A DNA stretch of 37,026 nt from Paraktedonobacter sp035294465 (GTDB taxonomy: Bacteria > Chloroflexota > Ktedonobacteria > Ktedonobacterales > Ktedonobacteraceae). The notes under the pieces were generated by a model. It was not told where the DNA came from and did not search any database. It saw only the letters and a program-made list of their open reading frames with translations. Where the stretch lies: NCBI GenBank assembly GCA_035294465.1, contig DATGKW010000073.1, forward strand, positions 1 to 37,026, given 5' to 3'. Shown here piece by piece: positions 16,603 through 24,716 of the stretch (within the stretch, counting starts at the first letter, position 1; every line of letters begins with the position of its first letter). Both the position numbers and the translations under genes were made by a program.

Positions 16603-17577
16603 ATGGAGAGCACTCTACAATACCATTGGCAACGTCTCAATCTGTCTACGTTGCCTCCGCCTCACCGGGGGAGCAGCCTGGTTTTCGATAGGAAGCGCCA
16701 GCAGACGGTTTTTGTCGCGGGCGGTACGACGTGGCTCTGGAACGGCCAGATCTGGAGCAAGGTCCAGAGCCAGAACGTTCCCTCTGCCCGCAACACAACC
16801 CATCTTGTGTATGATGCAACGACAGAGTGCGTACTGCTCTTCGGCGGGATCGGCGTGGATGGTACCCCGCTAAACGATCTCTGGCTCTGGGATGGTGTTC
16901 GGTGGATGGAGCAACAGCCGTCTGCTCGTCCCTCGCCGGTAGGAGGAGCCGGCATTGCCTGCCACGTCGTAAACCAGCAGGTCATTGTCTTCGGCGGCAT
17001 TACTGGCTTTGATGGCCGGAACGGCTCAAATCGGGTTGGGACTCTCTCCAACGAGACGTGGCTCTGGGATGGTAGTACCTGGACGGAACAGCCGACGCGC
17101 GGCGCCCCACCCGCGCGTATGGGCGGCCAGATGGTCTACGATGAAGCGCGCGCGCAAACACTCCTCTTTGGGGGAATTGGCTCAACCGGTTATCTCAACG
17201 ATATGTGGCTCTGGAATGGCACAGCGTGGAGTCAACTCCATCCAGATATACTCCCGCCCGCCAGGGCACGCTACCAGGCGATATTTCACGAGCAGTTGCA
17301 GCAAGTTGTGCTCCTGGGAGAAACCATAGAGGGATCAAACCAGTCACAGCGCTCGTATCAGATCTGGCTGTGGGATGGAACATCCTGGTCCCGCTACTCC
17401 ACAGATGCGGTTATGCCCGGCAGCGTAGAGGGGCTTGCCTACGATAGTATACGCGACGCAACCATCGCCTGTGTAGTCGCCGGAGGCAAAGAAGTTTTGC
17501 CCACCAAACGCACCGGTACAGGGCTTCCAGAGCTTGCTGCTTCCATTCTCACCGCTCAGACCTGGATCTGGGAATAA
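16603..17577 (+). CDS. Kelch-repeat beta-propeller protein
   Basis: The 324-residue protein is built of kelch-like repeats of about 50-60 residues. Each contains a hydrophobic strand ending in FGGI or a variant, then a turn and LWLWDG-x-x-W: TTWLWNGQIW, LWLWDGVRW, TWLWDGSTW, MWLWNGTAW and IWLWDGTSW, with a closing TWIWE. This gives about five to six blades. No signal peptide or membrane helix is visible, so it should be cytoplasmic unless exported otherwise. AAGGAG precedes the ATG. It starts 107 bases after the Tat protein, so co-transcription is possible. Such propellers bind proteins or sugars; no catalytic residues can be named. Confidence 0.8.
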   Translation: MESTLQYHWQRLNLSTLPPPHRGSSLVFDRKRQQTVFVAGGTTWLWNGQIWSKVQSQNVPSARNTTHLVYDATTECVLLFGGIGVDGTPLNDLWLWDGVRWMEQQPSARPSPVGGAGIACHVVNQQVIVFGGITGFDGRNGSNRVGTLSNETWLWDGSTWTEQPTRGAPPARMGGQMVYDEARAQTLLFGGIGSTGYLNDMWLWNGTAWSQLHPDILPPARARYQAIFHEQLQQVVLLGETIEGSNQSQRSYQIWLWDGTSWSRYSTDAVMPGSVEGLAYDSIRDATIACVVAGGKEVLPTKRTGTGLPELAASILTAQTWIWE

Positions 17578-17595
17578 CGGAGGACCTTCTCTTTG

Positions 17596-17680
17596 ATCTG
17601 GCCTTCTGAAAATGGGCAAATTTGCCAAAACTTGCCCGGACTCAACCGAATGGCTATAATGTCCTCTCAGAAGGCCAGAT
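17596..17680 (+). repeat. 14-bp perfect inverted repeat with a 57-base centre
   Basis: ATCTGGCCTTCTGA (17596-17609) and TCAGAAGGCCAGAT (17667-17680) are exact reverse complements. The first arm lies 19 bases past the kelch stop. The promoter for the next gene is inside the loop, and the second arm starts near the expected transcription start. It may be a terminator for the kelch gene or an operator pair. Confidence 0.5.
17632..17660 (+). promoter_or_regulatory. Sigma70-type promoter upstream of lepB
   Basis: TTGCCC (17632-17637), a 17-base spacer and a perfect TATAAT (17655-17660) form a likely promoter. A palindrome GGCAAATTTGCC (17615-17626) lies just upstream. The leader to the lepB start would be about 200 nt and contains an AACGATCT/AGATCGTT hairpin (17755-17782). 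Confidence 0.65.
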
Positions 17681-17871
17681 GTTATATGCGCAAACATGCA
17701 AAAAGTAGCAGGTACGCCGCGCGAGAGAGTTTATGAAACTGCAAGGTGTCCAAAAACGATCTATTATAGATAAAAGATCGTTCCAAACATATGGAAGTGG
17801 CATAGCGGCCATTGCTCCATTTTCGCGGCCCGCATGATCGCAGTAACTAGCAAAGACGAGGTTATAAGACA

Positions 17872-18411
17872 GTGAAACGTTCACATCTAGCGCGCGAAAT
17901 CGTTGAGACAGTCGCACTCACGATCCTCATTTTTCTGGCGATACACTTCACCGTTCAAAATTATCAAATCAGTGGCCCCAGTATGGAGAATACGCTGCAT
18001 AGCGGTCAGTTCGTGCTGGTTAACAAGCTGGCCTATCTCTTCCATGCTCCCGAACGGGGAGACGTGGTTGTGCTTCAGGAACCGGATGTTCCGAGCCGCG
18101 ACCTGATTAAACGCATTATTGGCCTTCCAGGTGACACGATCAAGTTAGATGGCACCAACGTTTGGATTAACGGCGTACTTCTGAACGAACCATATATCAC
18201 GCAGAAATCTAACCCTGGCGCGGAAACCATGAAAATTCCTGCTAATGACTACTTTGTAATGGGCGATAATCGACCAATCAGTGAGGATTCGCGCTACTTT
18301 GGCTTCGTCCCAAGAGACTTCATTATAGGCAAAGCCATCCTGGTCTACTGGCCGTTGAGCCAGTGGCAGGTCATTAATACCTATCCGTCTGTCTTTTCGC
18401 AAATTAAATAA
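17872..18411 (+). CDS. lepB: Signal peptidase I
   Basis: The 179-residue membrane protease removes signal peptides from secreted proteins. One N-terminal membrane anchor (about 11-28) is followed by SGPSMENTL with the nucleophile S37 and RDLIKRIIGLPGD with the general base K80. GDNRPISEDSR is the conserved box E. Size fits the short Gram-positive-type SipS family with a single membrane segment. The start is a GTG. The following membrane-protein gene begins 14 bases downstream, so the two form an operon. Confidence 0.95.
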   Translation: MKRSHLAREIVETVALTILIFLAIHFTVQNYQISGPSMENTLHSGQFVLVNKLAYLFHAPERGDVVVLQEPDVPSRDLIKRIIGLPGDTIKLDGTNVWINGVLLNEPYITQKSNPGAETMKIPANDYFVMGDNRPISEDSRYFGFVPRDFIIGKAILVYWPLSQWQVINTYPSVFSQIK

Positions 18412-18425
18412 AGGAGCTAACCACT

Positions 18426-19085
18426 ATGTTGCATGATCCCGACCAGGAATATCCAAAGCACCAGCCTGGACGCCAGATCCATGATCACCATGACCCGTTC
18501 GAGACAGATGTTCAGGAAGAAGGGGACCTTGAAGATCCGCGCCGTAAACGCATGCATCAGCGCGACAACGCCACAACACCGCAATTGCCTCACGCCCATC
18601 GTAGAAAAGCCCTGATTGCGGGGCTGATCGCCGGGGCGCTCTACGAAATCGCACGCGTCACTATCACCCTGATGAACGCCGGCCTCTATCGAGAAGGCGC
18701 GAAGTACCAGCTCAACACAATGCCTGCTGGCCTGGCGGCCCAGTTGACCGGCCTGGGTGCTCTTGGCTACGCGATTGGCGCGGTTCTCTTTTTCCTGGGC
18801 GGCCTGCTTATCGGGAGAATCGCGGTCCAACGCCGCTGGGCCTTCATAGGAGGCTTTGTCGGCGGGGTGCTCTGCGCGCTTGTTGGCTCGTTCCTCCAGC
18901 AGATTTCATCCTATCCCAGCGCGACCCATACCGGCTTCAGCGGTGGCTTTATAGGCATCAGCAGCGGCTTCCTTATTCTCATCATCTACTCGCTGTTTCT
19001 CTGCGCAATTACCGGCGCGATTACCCTGCTCGGCGGCTGGCTGGTTACACGCCACCACCCGTATTACGTGGGATATTATGGCTGA
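18426..19085 (+). CDS. Multi-pass membrane protein with His-rich N-terminal tail, unknown function
   Basis: The 219-residue product has an acidic/His-rich soluble tail (1-60: repeated H, D, E and basic residues), then about four hydrophobic helices (62-82, 104-129, 136-155, 173-205). The loops are Gly-rich. AAGGAG lies nine bases before the ATG, 14 bases after lepB, so it is probably co-transcribed. No family was recognised. The histidine-rich tail could bind metal, but this is only a composition note. The last 10 bases overlap the end of the convergent gene that follows. Confidence 0.75.
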   Translation: MLHDPDQEYPKHQPGRQIHDHHDPFETDVQEEGDLEDPRRKRMHQRDNATTPQLPHAHRRKALIAGLIAGALYEIARVTITLMNAGLYREGAKYQLNTMPAGLAAQLTGLGALGYAIGAVLFFLGGLLIGRIAVQRRWAFIGGFVGGVLCALVGSFLQQISSYPSATHTGFSGGFIGISSGFLILIIYSLFLCAITGAITLLGGWLVTRHHPYYVGYYG

Positions 19086-19609
19086 GGTTCTTCCTCTTCA
19101 CCCGGCACACCCACCTGCTCAACGCGATGCAAAACATTCTGCATTGCCTCCTGCCAGGGCGAAGCGGCGGAGGCCTCAGCCGCCTGGATCAGTTCTTCCA
19201 GGGCAAGGTAGTATTCAACCAACAAACGCTCGCCGGTTGTCGTGTGTACCACGCAGTCTTCCAGGAGCACGCGGGCCTCATCGTAGGCACTCAGGCGCTG
19301 CTGGGCAGTGGAGAGGTTACGCTGAGCTAGCTGAACCAGGGCAAAAGCAGTGCTCTGCGCAAAGCGGCGGCGCGGGCGGACATCGCTCTCCCCCGTGCGC
19401 AGAGCCTCCTGTAGATCAAGCGCAGCAGTGCCGATCTCCAGCTCAGTCTCATCGTAGCGGCGGTTGAGCCAGGCGCGCAACGCATGCAAGCGTACCAGGA
19501 CATTCGCGCTCGCTGGCAGGCGCAGATCATCAGCCGCGAGCAATTCGTCGCTGCCAGTCTCCTCTGTAGGAGAGATGTCATCTTCGTCGTTGCTATCCAT
19601 GCCTTGCAT
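19076..19609 (-). CDS. Helical orphan protein with acidic tails
   Basis: The protein is about 177 residues and mostly alpha-helical between two acidic, disordered ends (SNDEDDISPTEETGSDE at the front, GEEEEP at the back). The centre contains two or three amphipathic helices (RLHALRAWLNRRYDETELE, FALVQLAQRNLSTAQQRL, LLVEYYLALEELIQAAEA). No domain was recognised. The start is uncertain: an ATG at 19609, another at 19600 and a TTG at 19636, none with a strong ribosome site. The stop overlaps the end of the membrane protein gene on the other strand by 10 bases. Confidence 0.6.
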   Translation of the reverse strand: MQGMDSNDEDDISPTEETGSDELLAADDLRLPASANVLVRLHALRAWLNRRYDETELEIGTAALDLQEALRTGESDVRPRRRFAQSTAFALVQLAQRNLSTAQQRLSAYDEARVLLEDCVVHTTTGERLLVEYYLALEELIQAAEASAASPWQEAMQNVLHRVEQVGVPGEEEEPQP

Positions 19610-19677
19610 TGTAAGAGAGATCAAACGTGAAGGCAAGCCTATTATCCCTGCCTTGTCCCAAAGAAATTCCCATCACG

Positions 19678-19736
19678 AAAGAGGAGGGTGCTGGAAAAAC
19701 TGGGTGTGACCCAATTTTTCCAGCACCCTCCTCTTT
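19678..19736 (-). terminator. Very long terminator hairpin
   Basis: A 22-bp perfect stem runs from AAAGAGGAGGGTGCTGGAAA (plus AA) to its exact complement ending CTCCTCTTT, and an inner TGGG/CCCA continues it. It begins 17 bases downstream of the nucleotidyltransferase-HEPN stop on the minus strand. The tail has only a short T-run. Confidence 0.75.
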
Positions 19737-19752
19737 GTGGTAGAAGAGACCA

Positions 19753-20592
19753 CTAAGCCATCTGACGCTCTTCTACCGCAGTCGCGAAAGCCTCCAGATC
19801 GCCCACACGCTGCTGAATATGCTCGTATAAGAGCTCGTGGTCAAGCGTGCCGGGTTCGTGAACCAGCGCGTCACGCAGGTTGACCAGCAGCTCCAGGCGA
19901 TAGGCCAGCGTTTTCGGGATAATCTGCTGCGCTGCAACGATACTCAACAATTCGTGATAGCCTTCTGGCTTGCGCAGCCCCAATGCAGATACCAGAATAC
20001 CACAAACATGCAGGCAGGACTCGATGGCGGTTTGCAAGTAGCGTTCGGCCAGGCCGTAGATATGAAAATCGGTTGTAAACTCCTCGCGTGGTGATTCTCC
20101 CAACTCACGCAGAATAGTCACAGACTCACGCAGCAGCTTCAGATGACGCGTCAGCAAATCCTTATCCACCGGCAATACCTGCCTGGCGAGCCGGCGGCTC
20201 AAAGCTTGATTCTGCACCTCATCAAATTTCTTGAAGTCCAGGTAGTCCATGACTGCCCTGGTCTCAAACGAAATGCGCGACTTTTCATCTCGGCTGAAGA
20301 GAATCTGACCATAGCGAATTACCTGCAATTTGAGCAACAGAGAGGCTTGATTGAGAATCACGACATCAATATTATCTGAATCCAGCCGTTTCGCCAGCTC
20401 GCTAAAAAAGTAAAGCTGGTAATCAAGGAACTGATCAGATTTAATCTGTTCCATCAGCAGGATAGCAATATCGACATCGGTGAGATGGCCAAAGGCGGTG
20501 CGGTTAGAGAGTGAACCGGCGAGGTAGGCGGCGTTCACAGGATTTTGCGCGAAAAGCTGGTTGAGTTGAGATTGTTTCTCGAATAAGTTCAT
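19753..20592 (-). CDS. Single-chain nucleotidyltransferase-HEPN protein (fused MntA/HepT-like)
   Basis: The 279-residue protein joins two domains that usually form a toxin-antitoxin pair. Residues 1-100 are a minimal nucleotidyltransferase: AGSLSNRTAFGHLTDVDIAI with G26-S27 and the metal ligands D39 and D41, plus D76 in NIDVVIL. Residues 140-279 are a HEPN/HepT-like helical bundle with RDALVH (R240, H245), the R-x4-H RNase motif. In the described HepT the motif continues to H-x-Y, the tyrosine being the site of adenylylation; here the residue is proline (HEP). The AGGAGG site six bases before the ATG at 20592 fixes the start. A toxin role is therefore possible but not shown. Confidence 0.8.
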   Translation of the reverse strand: MNLFEKQSQLNQLFAQNPVNAAYLAGSLSNRTAFGHLTDVDIAILLMEQIKSDQFLDYQLYFFSELAKRLDSDNIDVVILNQASLLLKLQVIRYGQILFSRDEKSRISFETRAVMDYLDFKKFDEVQNQALSRRLARQVLPVDKDLLTRHLKLLRESVTILRELGESPREEFTTDFHIYGLAERYLQTAIESCLHVCGILVSALGLRKPEGYHELLSIVAAQQIIPKTLAYRLELLVNLRDALVHEPGTLDHELLYEHIQQRVGDLEAFATAVEERQMA

Positions 20593-20912
20593 CAAGAACC
20601 TCCTGAAGAATGCTGCCAGGCGCATGCCGGCGAATTCCCTCGGAGAAAAACAATAGCTCCTTCTCTAAAATATAACATATTCATCCAATCATTGCTATGC
20701 TTCTCTCGGTTCACGCGCCGATGCCCGTTAAGCATGGTAAACAGCAAAGAGATCAGGCCAGGAAAACGATTGACAGCGCTCTCCCATCCTTGTTACAATT
20801 GCAATAGATCTTCAACTGAAAACCATCTTGTGGACGGCTACCCGCAGGGAAACCACCTGAGCCTGTCGACCAGCTTCGGTCTTACAAGCAAGATCAGGAG
20901 AGGAGCCAGAAC
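20593..20912 (+). promoter_or_regulatory. Promoter region of the Ser/Thr kinase gene
   Basis: Between the two divergent genes, TTGACA (20770-20775) followed by TACAAT (20794-20799, 18-base spacer; or TTACAA with 17) forms a good sigma70 promoter on the plus strand. The leader to the GTG start is about 105 nt. No other structure was seen. Confidence 0.6.
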
Positions 20913-22619
20913 GTGACTACAACGAGGGGACAGCATCTTCTCGGCAAAGAGATCGGCTCGTGTATTCTCGAACGTCTGCTTGGTTATGGCGGTTCCAGCG
21001 CGGTTTTTCTGGCACGCTCCCTGACTTCAGGTGAGTTGGTCGCCGTCAAGGTCTTCTTGCCGCGTTCCACTCTTGATGGTCAGATGCGCAAAAGCTTCTA
21101 CCAGCGTTTCTTGCGCGAGGCCGAGGCTGCCAGCCAGCTTGATCACCCTCATATCCTCTCAATATACGCCTATGGAGAGCACGAGGGCATGCCCTATATC
21201 GTCATGCCCTATATGCCGGGCGGCACGCTCTCTGAATACATCCAGCGGCAGGGGCCGCTCTCCCTCCAGGAAGCCCTGAGCTACCTTGAACAACTCGCGG
21301 CTGCCCTGGATTACGCGCATGCTCACGGATGCGTGCATTGCGATGTGAAGCCGGCCAACATTCTCATGGACGGTGCCGGGCATGTCGCGCTTTCGGACTT
21401 TGGCATTGTACGCTGGTTGCAGACGGAAACAGGCACTGACTCAGGCGAAAAAGCCGGGGCGAAGTCGAACGAGACGCTCATGGGTACGCCCGATTATGTC
21501 TCACCTGAGCAGGCACTGGGCGAGCAGTTGGACGGCCGCTCGGATATCTATTCGCTGGGCGCAACTCTCTACGCTCTGCTCACAGGCGAGCCACCATTTA
21601 AAGCCGATACGCCTATCGCGCTCGCGCTGATGCACGTACATGAAGCACCTACCCCCGTTGGCCTGCTACGCGCCGATGTAACGCCTCAGATAGATTTTGT
21701 GCTGTTAAAGGCCCTGGCTAAATGGCCAGAGGAGCGCTTTCAAACAGCAGGTGATTTTGCCATGGCCTTCGCGCTTGCCCTCGACGAAACTAACGAGGCG
21801 GCGCAGGTCTCTCTCAGGCATGCGCGCCTCGCCAATCGGGAACTCATCGGCGAACATTCCCTGGTCTCCGCCGTTCCGCTTCCTGGTGTGCAACCTATGG
21901 TGCAAATCAAGCGACTTCCTGCCCGGCCCATCTATACCAGGCGTCCCAACCTGCTGCTTGGTCTGGTCGCGGTGCTTCTCGCCGGTTGCCTGCTTCTCGC
22001 GCTGCTCATTGGAGCAATCGCTAGCCACCAGGCCTCCGCCAGGAGCCATCCAACGCCCGGCTCCCATACTCCTTTCTATCCTTTAACCGGCGATCCGCTA
22101 AACTGGCCGAGCAGTAGTACGTTCTTTTTTCAGAAGGGTGCCTATTATATTCAGAACGCGTCCCTATTGAGTAGCCCGGCTATCGCTTTCTACACGGGCC
22201 ACGCCTATTCAAACTTCCGCCTTCAAGTAACGGCCCAGGAGATCAAAGGCTCGTTCAACAGTGCCGATTATTATGGCGTGACCTTCCGCACCTCGGTCGA
22301 TCAGTCAAATTATTATCTTTTTGATGTCACGGCCTGGAGTATGGGCCAGTATGGCTTCCTGCGCTACGATGGCGGCAGTCATTGGAGCATCCTGGGATAC
22401 GGTCAGGCTCCTGGCTTTCTGACGCAAGCGGGCCAACCGAACGTGCTGGGCATCGAGGCCAGAAACAACACCTTCACCTTCACAATCAACGGCCACCAGG
22501 TTGGTCAGCCTGTGCAAGATCTCTCAACGAAAGCCCTTGCCTCTGGCGAAATAGGGTTGATTGTCGAGGAGCAGAAAACCGAGGTGGCCTTCTCCGGTCT
22601 CTCTATCGTGCCACTCTAA
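20913..22619 (+). CDS. Transmembrane Ser/Thr protein kinase with lectin-like outer domain
   Basis: The 568-residue Hanks-type kinase has a catalytic domain at about 14-290: GYGGSSA glycine loop, VAVKVF (K46), E71, HCDVKPAN (D144, K146, N149; the usual arginine of HRD is cysteine), SDFG (D162) and SPE. All catalytic residues are present, so it should be active. HCD instead of HRD marks a kinase that does not need the classical Arg-dependent activation-loop phosphorylation. A juxtamembrane segment leads to one membrane helix (about 347-370). Outside is a beta-rich domain (about 395-568) resembling LamG/concanavalin or DUF1080-type sugar-binding folds. The GTG start has GGAG upstream. Confidence 0.9.
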   Translation: MTTTRGQHLLGKEIGSCILERLLGYGGSSAVFLARSLTSGELVAVKVFLPRSTLDGQMRKSFYQRFLREAEAASQLDHPHILSIYAYGEHEGMPYIVMPYMPGGTLSEYIQRQGPLSLQEALSYLEQLAAALDYAHAHGCVHCDVKPANILMDGAGHVALSDFGIVRWLQTETGTDSGEKAGAKSNETLMGTPDYVSPEQALGEQLDGRSDIYSLGATLYALLTGEPPFKADTPIALALMHVHEAPTPVGLLRADVTPQIDFVLLKALAKWPEERFQTAGDFAMAFALALDETNEAAQVSLRHARLANRELIGEHSLVSAVPLPGVQPMVQIKRLPARPIYTRRPNLLLGLVAVLLAGCLLLALLIGAIASHQASARSHPTPGSHTPFYPLTGDPLNWPSSSTFFFQKGAYYIQNASLLSSPAIAFYTGHAYSNFRLQVTAQEIKGSFNSADYYGVTFRTSVDQSNYYLFDVTAWSMGQYGFLRYDGGSHWSILGYGQAPGFLTQAGQPNVLGIEARNNTFTFTINGHQVGQPVQDLSTKALASGEIGLIVEEQKTEVAFSGLSIVPL

Positions 22620-22645
22620 ATCATGCTGTTGTTTCAAGACTGGCG

Positions 22646-22674
22646 TTGACAACATGCCTGGAACACACTATACT
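22646..22674 (+). promoter_or_regulatory. Sigma70-type promoter of the ferredoxin gene
   Basis: A perfect TTGACA (22646-22651), a 17-base spacer and TATACT (22669-22674) stand 27 bases after the kinase stop, giving a leader of about 105 nt for the ferredoxin. Confidence 0.75.
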
Positions 22675-22787
22675 GAACGTGGCTGCAATATGCCAGCACC
22701 ACTATCAATTAAACACTTTGCCGTCATGTAGCTGGGATCGTATTGGCTCTCTCACATGGCGGGTCAGGAGGAGGATATCGAAAGGCT

Positions 22788-23048
22788 ATGACCTATGTAA
22801 TTACCCAGCCATGCGTGGGTGTGAAAGATGCTTCGTGTGTCGATGTCTGCCCGGTGGATTGCATCCACCCTACTCAGAACGAGGAGGAGTTTGAAACCGC
22901 TGAGCAGCTCTATATTGACCCCGACGAGTGCATTGACTGTGGCGCGTGCGAGCCTGCCTGTCCGGTAACGGCTATCTTCGAAGAATCAGCCGTTCCCGAG
23001 GAGTGGAGACAGTACATTAAAATCAACGCAGATTTCTTTAAGGGCTAA
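22788..23048 (+). CDS. fdxA: 7Fe ferredoxin ([3Fe-4S][4Fe-4S])
   Basis: The 86-residue electron carrier has the cysteine arrangement of Azotobacter-type seven-iron ferredoxins: C9-x7-C17-x3-C21-P, C25, then CIDCGACEPACP. The first set binds the 3Fe cluster together with the last cysteine, and the second the 4Fe cluster. The ATG at 22788 gives the normal family start MTYVIT; an upstream TTG frame (22743) would add residues unlike the family. It has its own promoter. The redox partner is unknown. Confidence 0.95.
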   Translation: MTYVITQPCVGVKDASCVDVCPVDCIHPTQNEEEFETAEQLYIDPDECIDCGACEPACPVTAIFEESAVPEEWRQYIKINADFFKG

Positions 23049-23223
23049 GTTGACGGTCGCGGTTGACCTGTTCCAACTTCTCTGGTGCGCGGAGATACGC
23101 AGCTCCGGTACCAGTACGATATACTCACCCGGTACGTATCCCATCTCGTATGAGCAATGCATGCTCAAGTGCATATCTGGCCAGAGTAAGTAATTCACGC
23201 TACTTTAGGGGAGCAAGCTTCTT

Positions 23224-23913
23224 ATGCCTATTACACGGCGCAAACGCGCAAATCCACCGGATCAGCCCGAAAACAATTCTCACCAACCGGCTGATCAAAA
23301 CGAAGGTGCCGTAGAGCAGCCGCTTCACCCGGAGCCTGCTCCTGCTTCACCTTTCGCCGAATCAGCCGAACCTGCGGGAAACAGCGAATCTCCCTCGCCT
23401 GAAACCTTTGCCAATGCTGGGATGCCGCAGCCTCAAGAGATGCCAACTCCCCAGGAGGCACCAGCCCCTCAAGAATTGGTCCAGGCACCATTGGCAGTCC
23501 CTCCGCCGGTCGCCAGCAGCAACGGTGATCGGTCCGGCCCGGACTACACGCCAGGCATTGAAGGGAGCAGGCGCACCTCACGAGGTGAGCTTTTCCGTCG
23601 TCCACCTCAGGCACCGCCGCCGCAGGCTTCTTTCGTCGCATCCACTCCATTGCAGGCACCAACCCACGAGATTAGCCTGCCTCTGGGCAATCTGCTGCAC
23701 CTGGCCTATAACCCTGGCTATACAGGGGCAGAGGAAGCTCGCAGCCTCCTGCTTCATCGGCTCAGCGAAGAGAGCAAAGCCGGTGGCCGCGCGCGCTGCT
23801 GGAACTGCGGTTCCCTGGCCATCGCATATGACCGCTGGAATACCCGTAGCCGCGCTCTTGGCGAAATCGGCATTGCCTTCTGCGAAATCTGCGGCGTCTG
23901 GAGCGTAATGTAA
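23224..23913 (+). CDS. Pro-rich protein with C-terminal zinc ribbon
   Basis: The 229-residue protein is disordered for about its first 145 residues (runs of Pro, Ala, Glu, Gln). A short conserved-looking region (LPLGNLLHLAYNPGYTGAEE) follows, then a four-cysteine zinc ribbon CWNCGS ... FCEICG. The ribbon is probably structural, and the tail may interact with a partner. GGGGAG precedes the ATG. No family was recognised. Confidence 0.65.
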   Translation: MPITRRKRANPPDQPENNSHQPADQNEGAVEQPLHPEPAPASPFAESAEPAGNSESPSPETFANAGMPQPQEMPTPQEAPAPQELVQAPLAVPPPVASSNGDRSGPDYTPGIEGSRRTSRGELFRRPPQAPPPQASFVASTPLQAPTHEISLPLGNLLHLAYNPGYTGAEEARSLLLHRLSEESKAGGRARCWNCGSLAIAYDRWNTRSRALGEIGIAFCEICGVWSVM

Positions 23914-23919
23914 GAGATT

Positions 23920-23984
23920 GAACAAGGCGAAAAGCTGTGGTTAGCCTCGTATTGAGCAGCCAACTACAACTTTTCGCCTTGTTC
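23920..23984 (+). terminator. Terminator hairpin after the Pro-rich protein
   Basis: GAACAAGGCGAAAAG pairs with CTTTTCGCCTTGTTC over 15 bp, with partial pairing continuing inward. It begins 6 bases past the stop codon. Confidence 0.7.
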
Positions 23985-24200
23985 TGTCACCTGGCCTTAA
24001 ACTTCTCTCCAGGCCATATACAGGCATGTATCTCTTATGATAAAATTTCCTAATAGGAATACTGGAGCGCCTGATACAGTTCATTTCAGGATCCTGAAGC
24101 GGATCGAGATCATGTTTCTGCCAGGCTACCAGCACTTCGGGGAAGTATAGAGAAGCAATTCACAAAAGGTTAAGCGGTTTTGCTCTAAGGAGAACATGCA

Positions 24201-24416
24201 ATGGCACAGGGTCAGGAGAAAACTGTTCAGATACATTGCCCTCGTTGTGGCGGCCTTATGCGTAAGCCGGCGGGAAGTAACCTGTACTGGCACGCCGACA
24301 ATAATCATCCCCGCTGCGATATTACAAATATCGTCGAAACTACGCTAGAGATCCAGAGTACAGAATCGCCCGAATCTCCTCCCGAATCTCCTACAAAGGG
24401 GCAGCGCAGGAAATAG
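24201..24416 (+). CDS. Small zinc-ribbon protein
   Basis: The 71-residue protein has CPRCGG near the N-terminus and a later H-x-D-N-N-H-P-R-C segment that could complete a Cys/His zinc site. The C-terminal 25 residues are Ser/Pro/Glu-rich and disordered. AAGGAG lies eight bases before the ATG. It is followed by its own hairpin, so it is a real single gene. Function unknown. Confidence 0.75.
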   Translation: MAQGQEKTVQIHCPRCGGLMRKPAGSNLYWHADNNHPRCDITNIVETTLEIQSTESPESPPESPTKGQRRK

Positions 24417-24462
24417 GATATTCTCTTGCTAAGTGTGCTTGTAAAACCTTAGAAAGTATTCA

Positions 24463-24495
24463 GGGAACGAAAGCAATGCCGTTGCTTCCGTTCCC
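24463..24495 (+). terminator. Terminator-like hairpin after the small zinc-ribbon gene
   Basis: GGGAACGAAAGCAA pairs with TTGCTTCCGTTCCC over 14 positions with one mismatch, loop TGCCG, followed by CTTTCC. Confidence 0.65.
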
Positions 24496-24601
24496 CTTTC
24501 CGCATACCTTCAACTGAAATTTTTCGCTCGCGTCCCGCGTTCTTCTTAATTGAAGGGCCAGATTGACCATGTGTTCACCCAGGAAAATACAACTGCGCCC
24601 C

Positions 24602-24630
24602 TGGACTGCGCGTAGATCTGGGTGTATAGT
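24602..24630 (+). promoter_or_regulatory. Probable promoter of the Bax-inhibitor-like gene
   Basis: TGGACT (24602-24607), a 17-base spacer and TATAGT (24625-24630) lie about 90 bases upstream of the ATG. The -35 matches consensus at four of six positions and the -10 at five. Confidence 0.45.
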
Positions 24631-24716
24631 GTAGAAAAGCCATTATCTATCCTGGTAAGTGTATCTCTTTCTCCTCCCATCGCGTGGAGAGAAAAAGTTT
24701 TATATCGAGGGTTACT

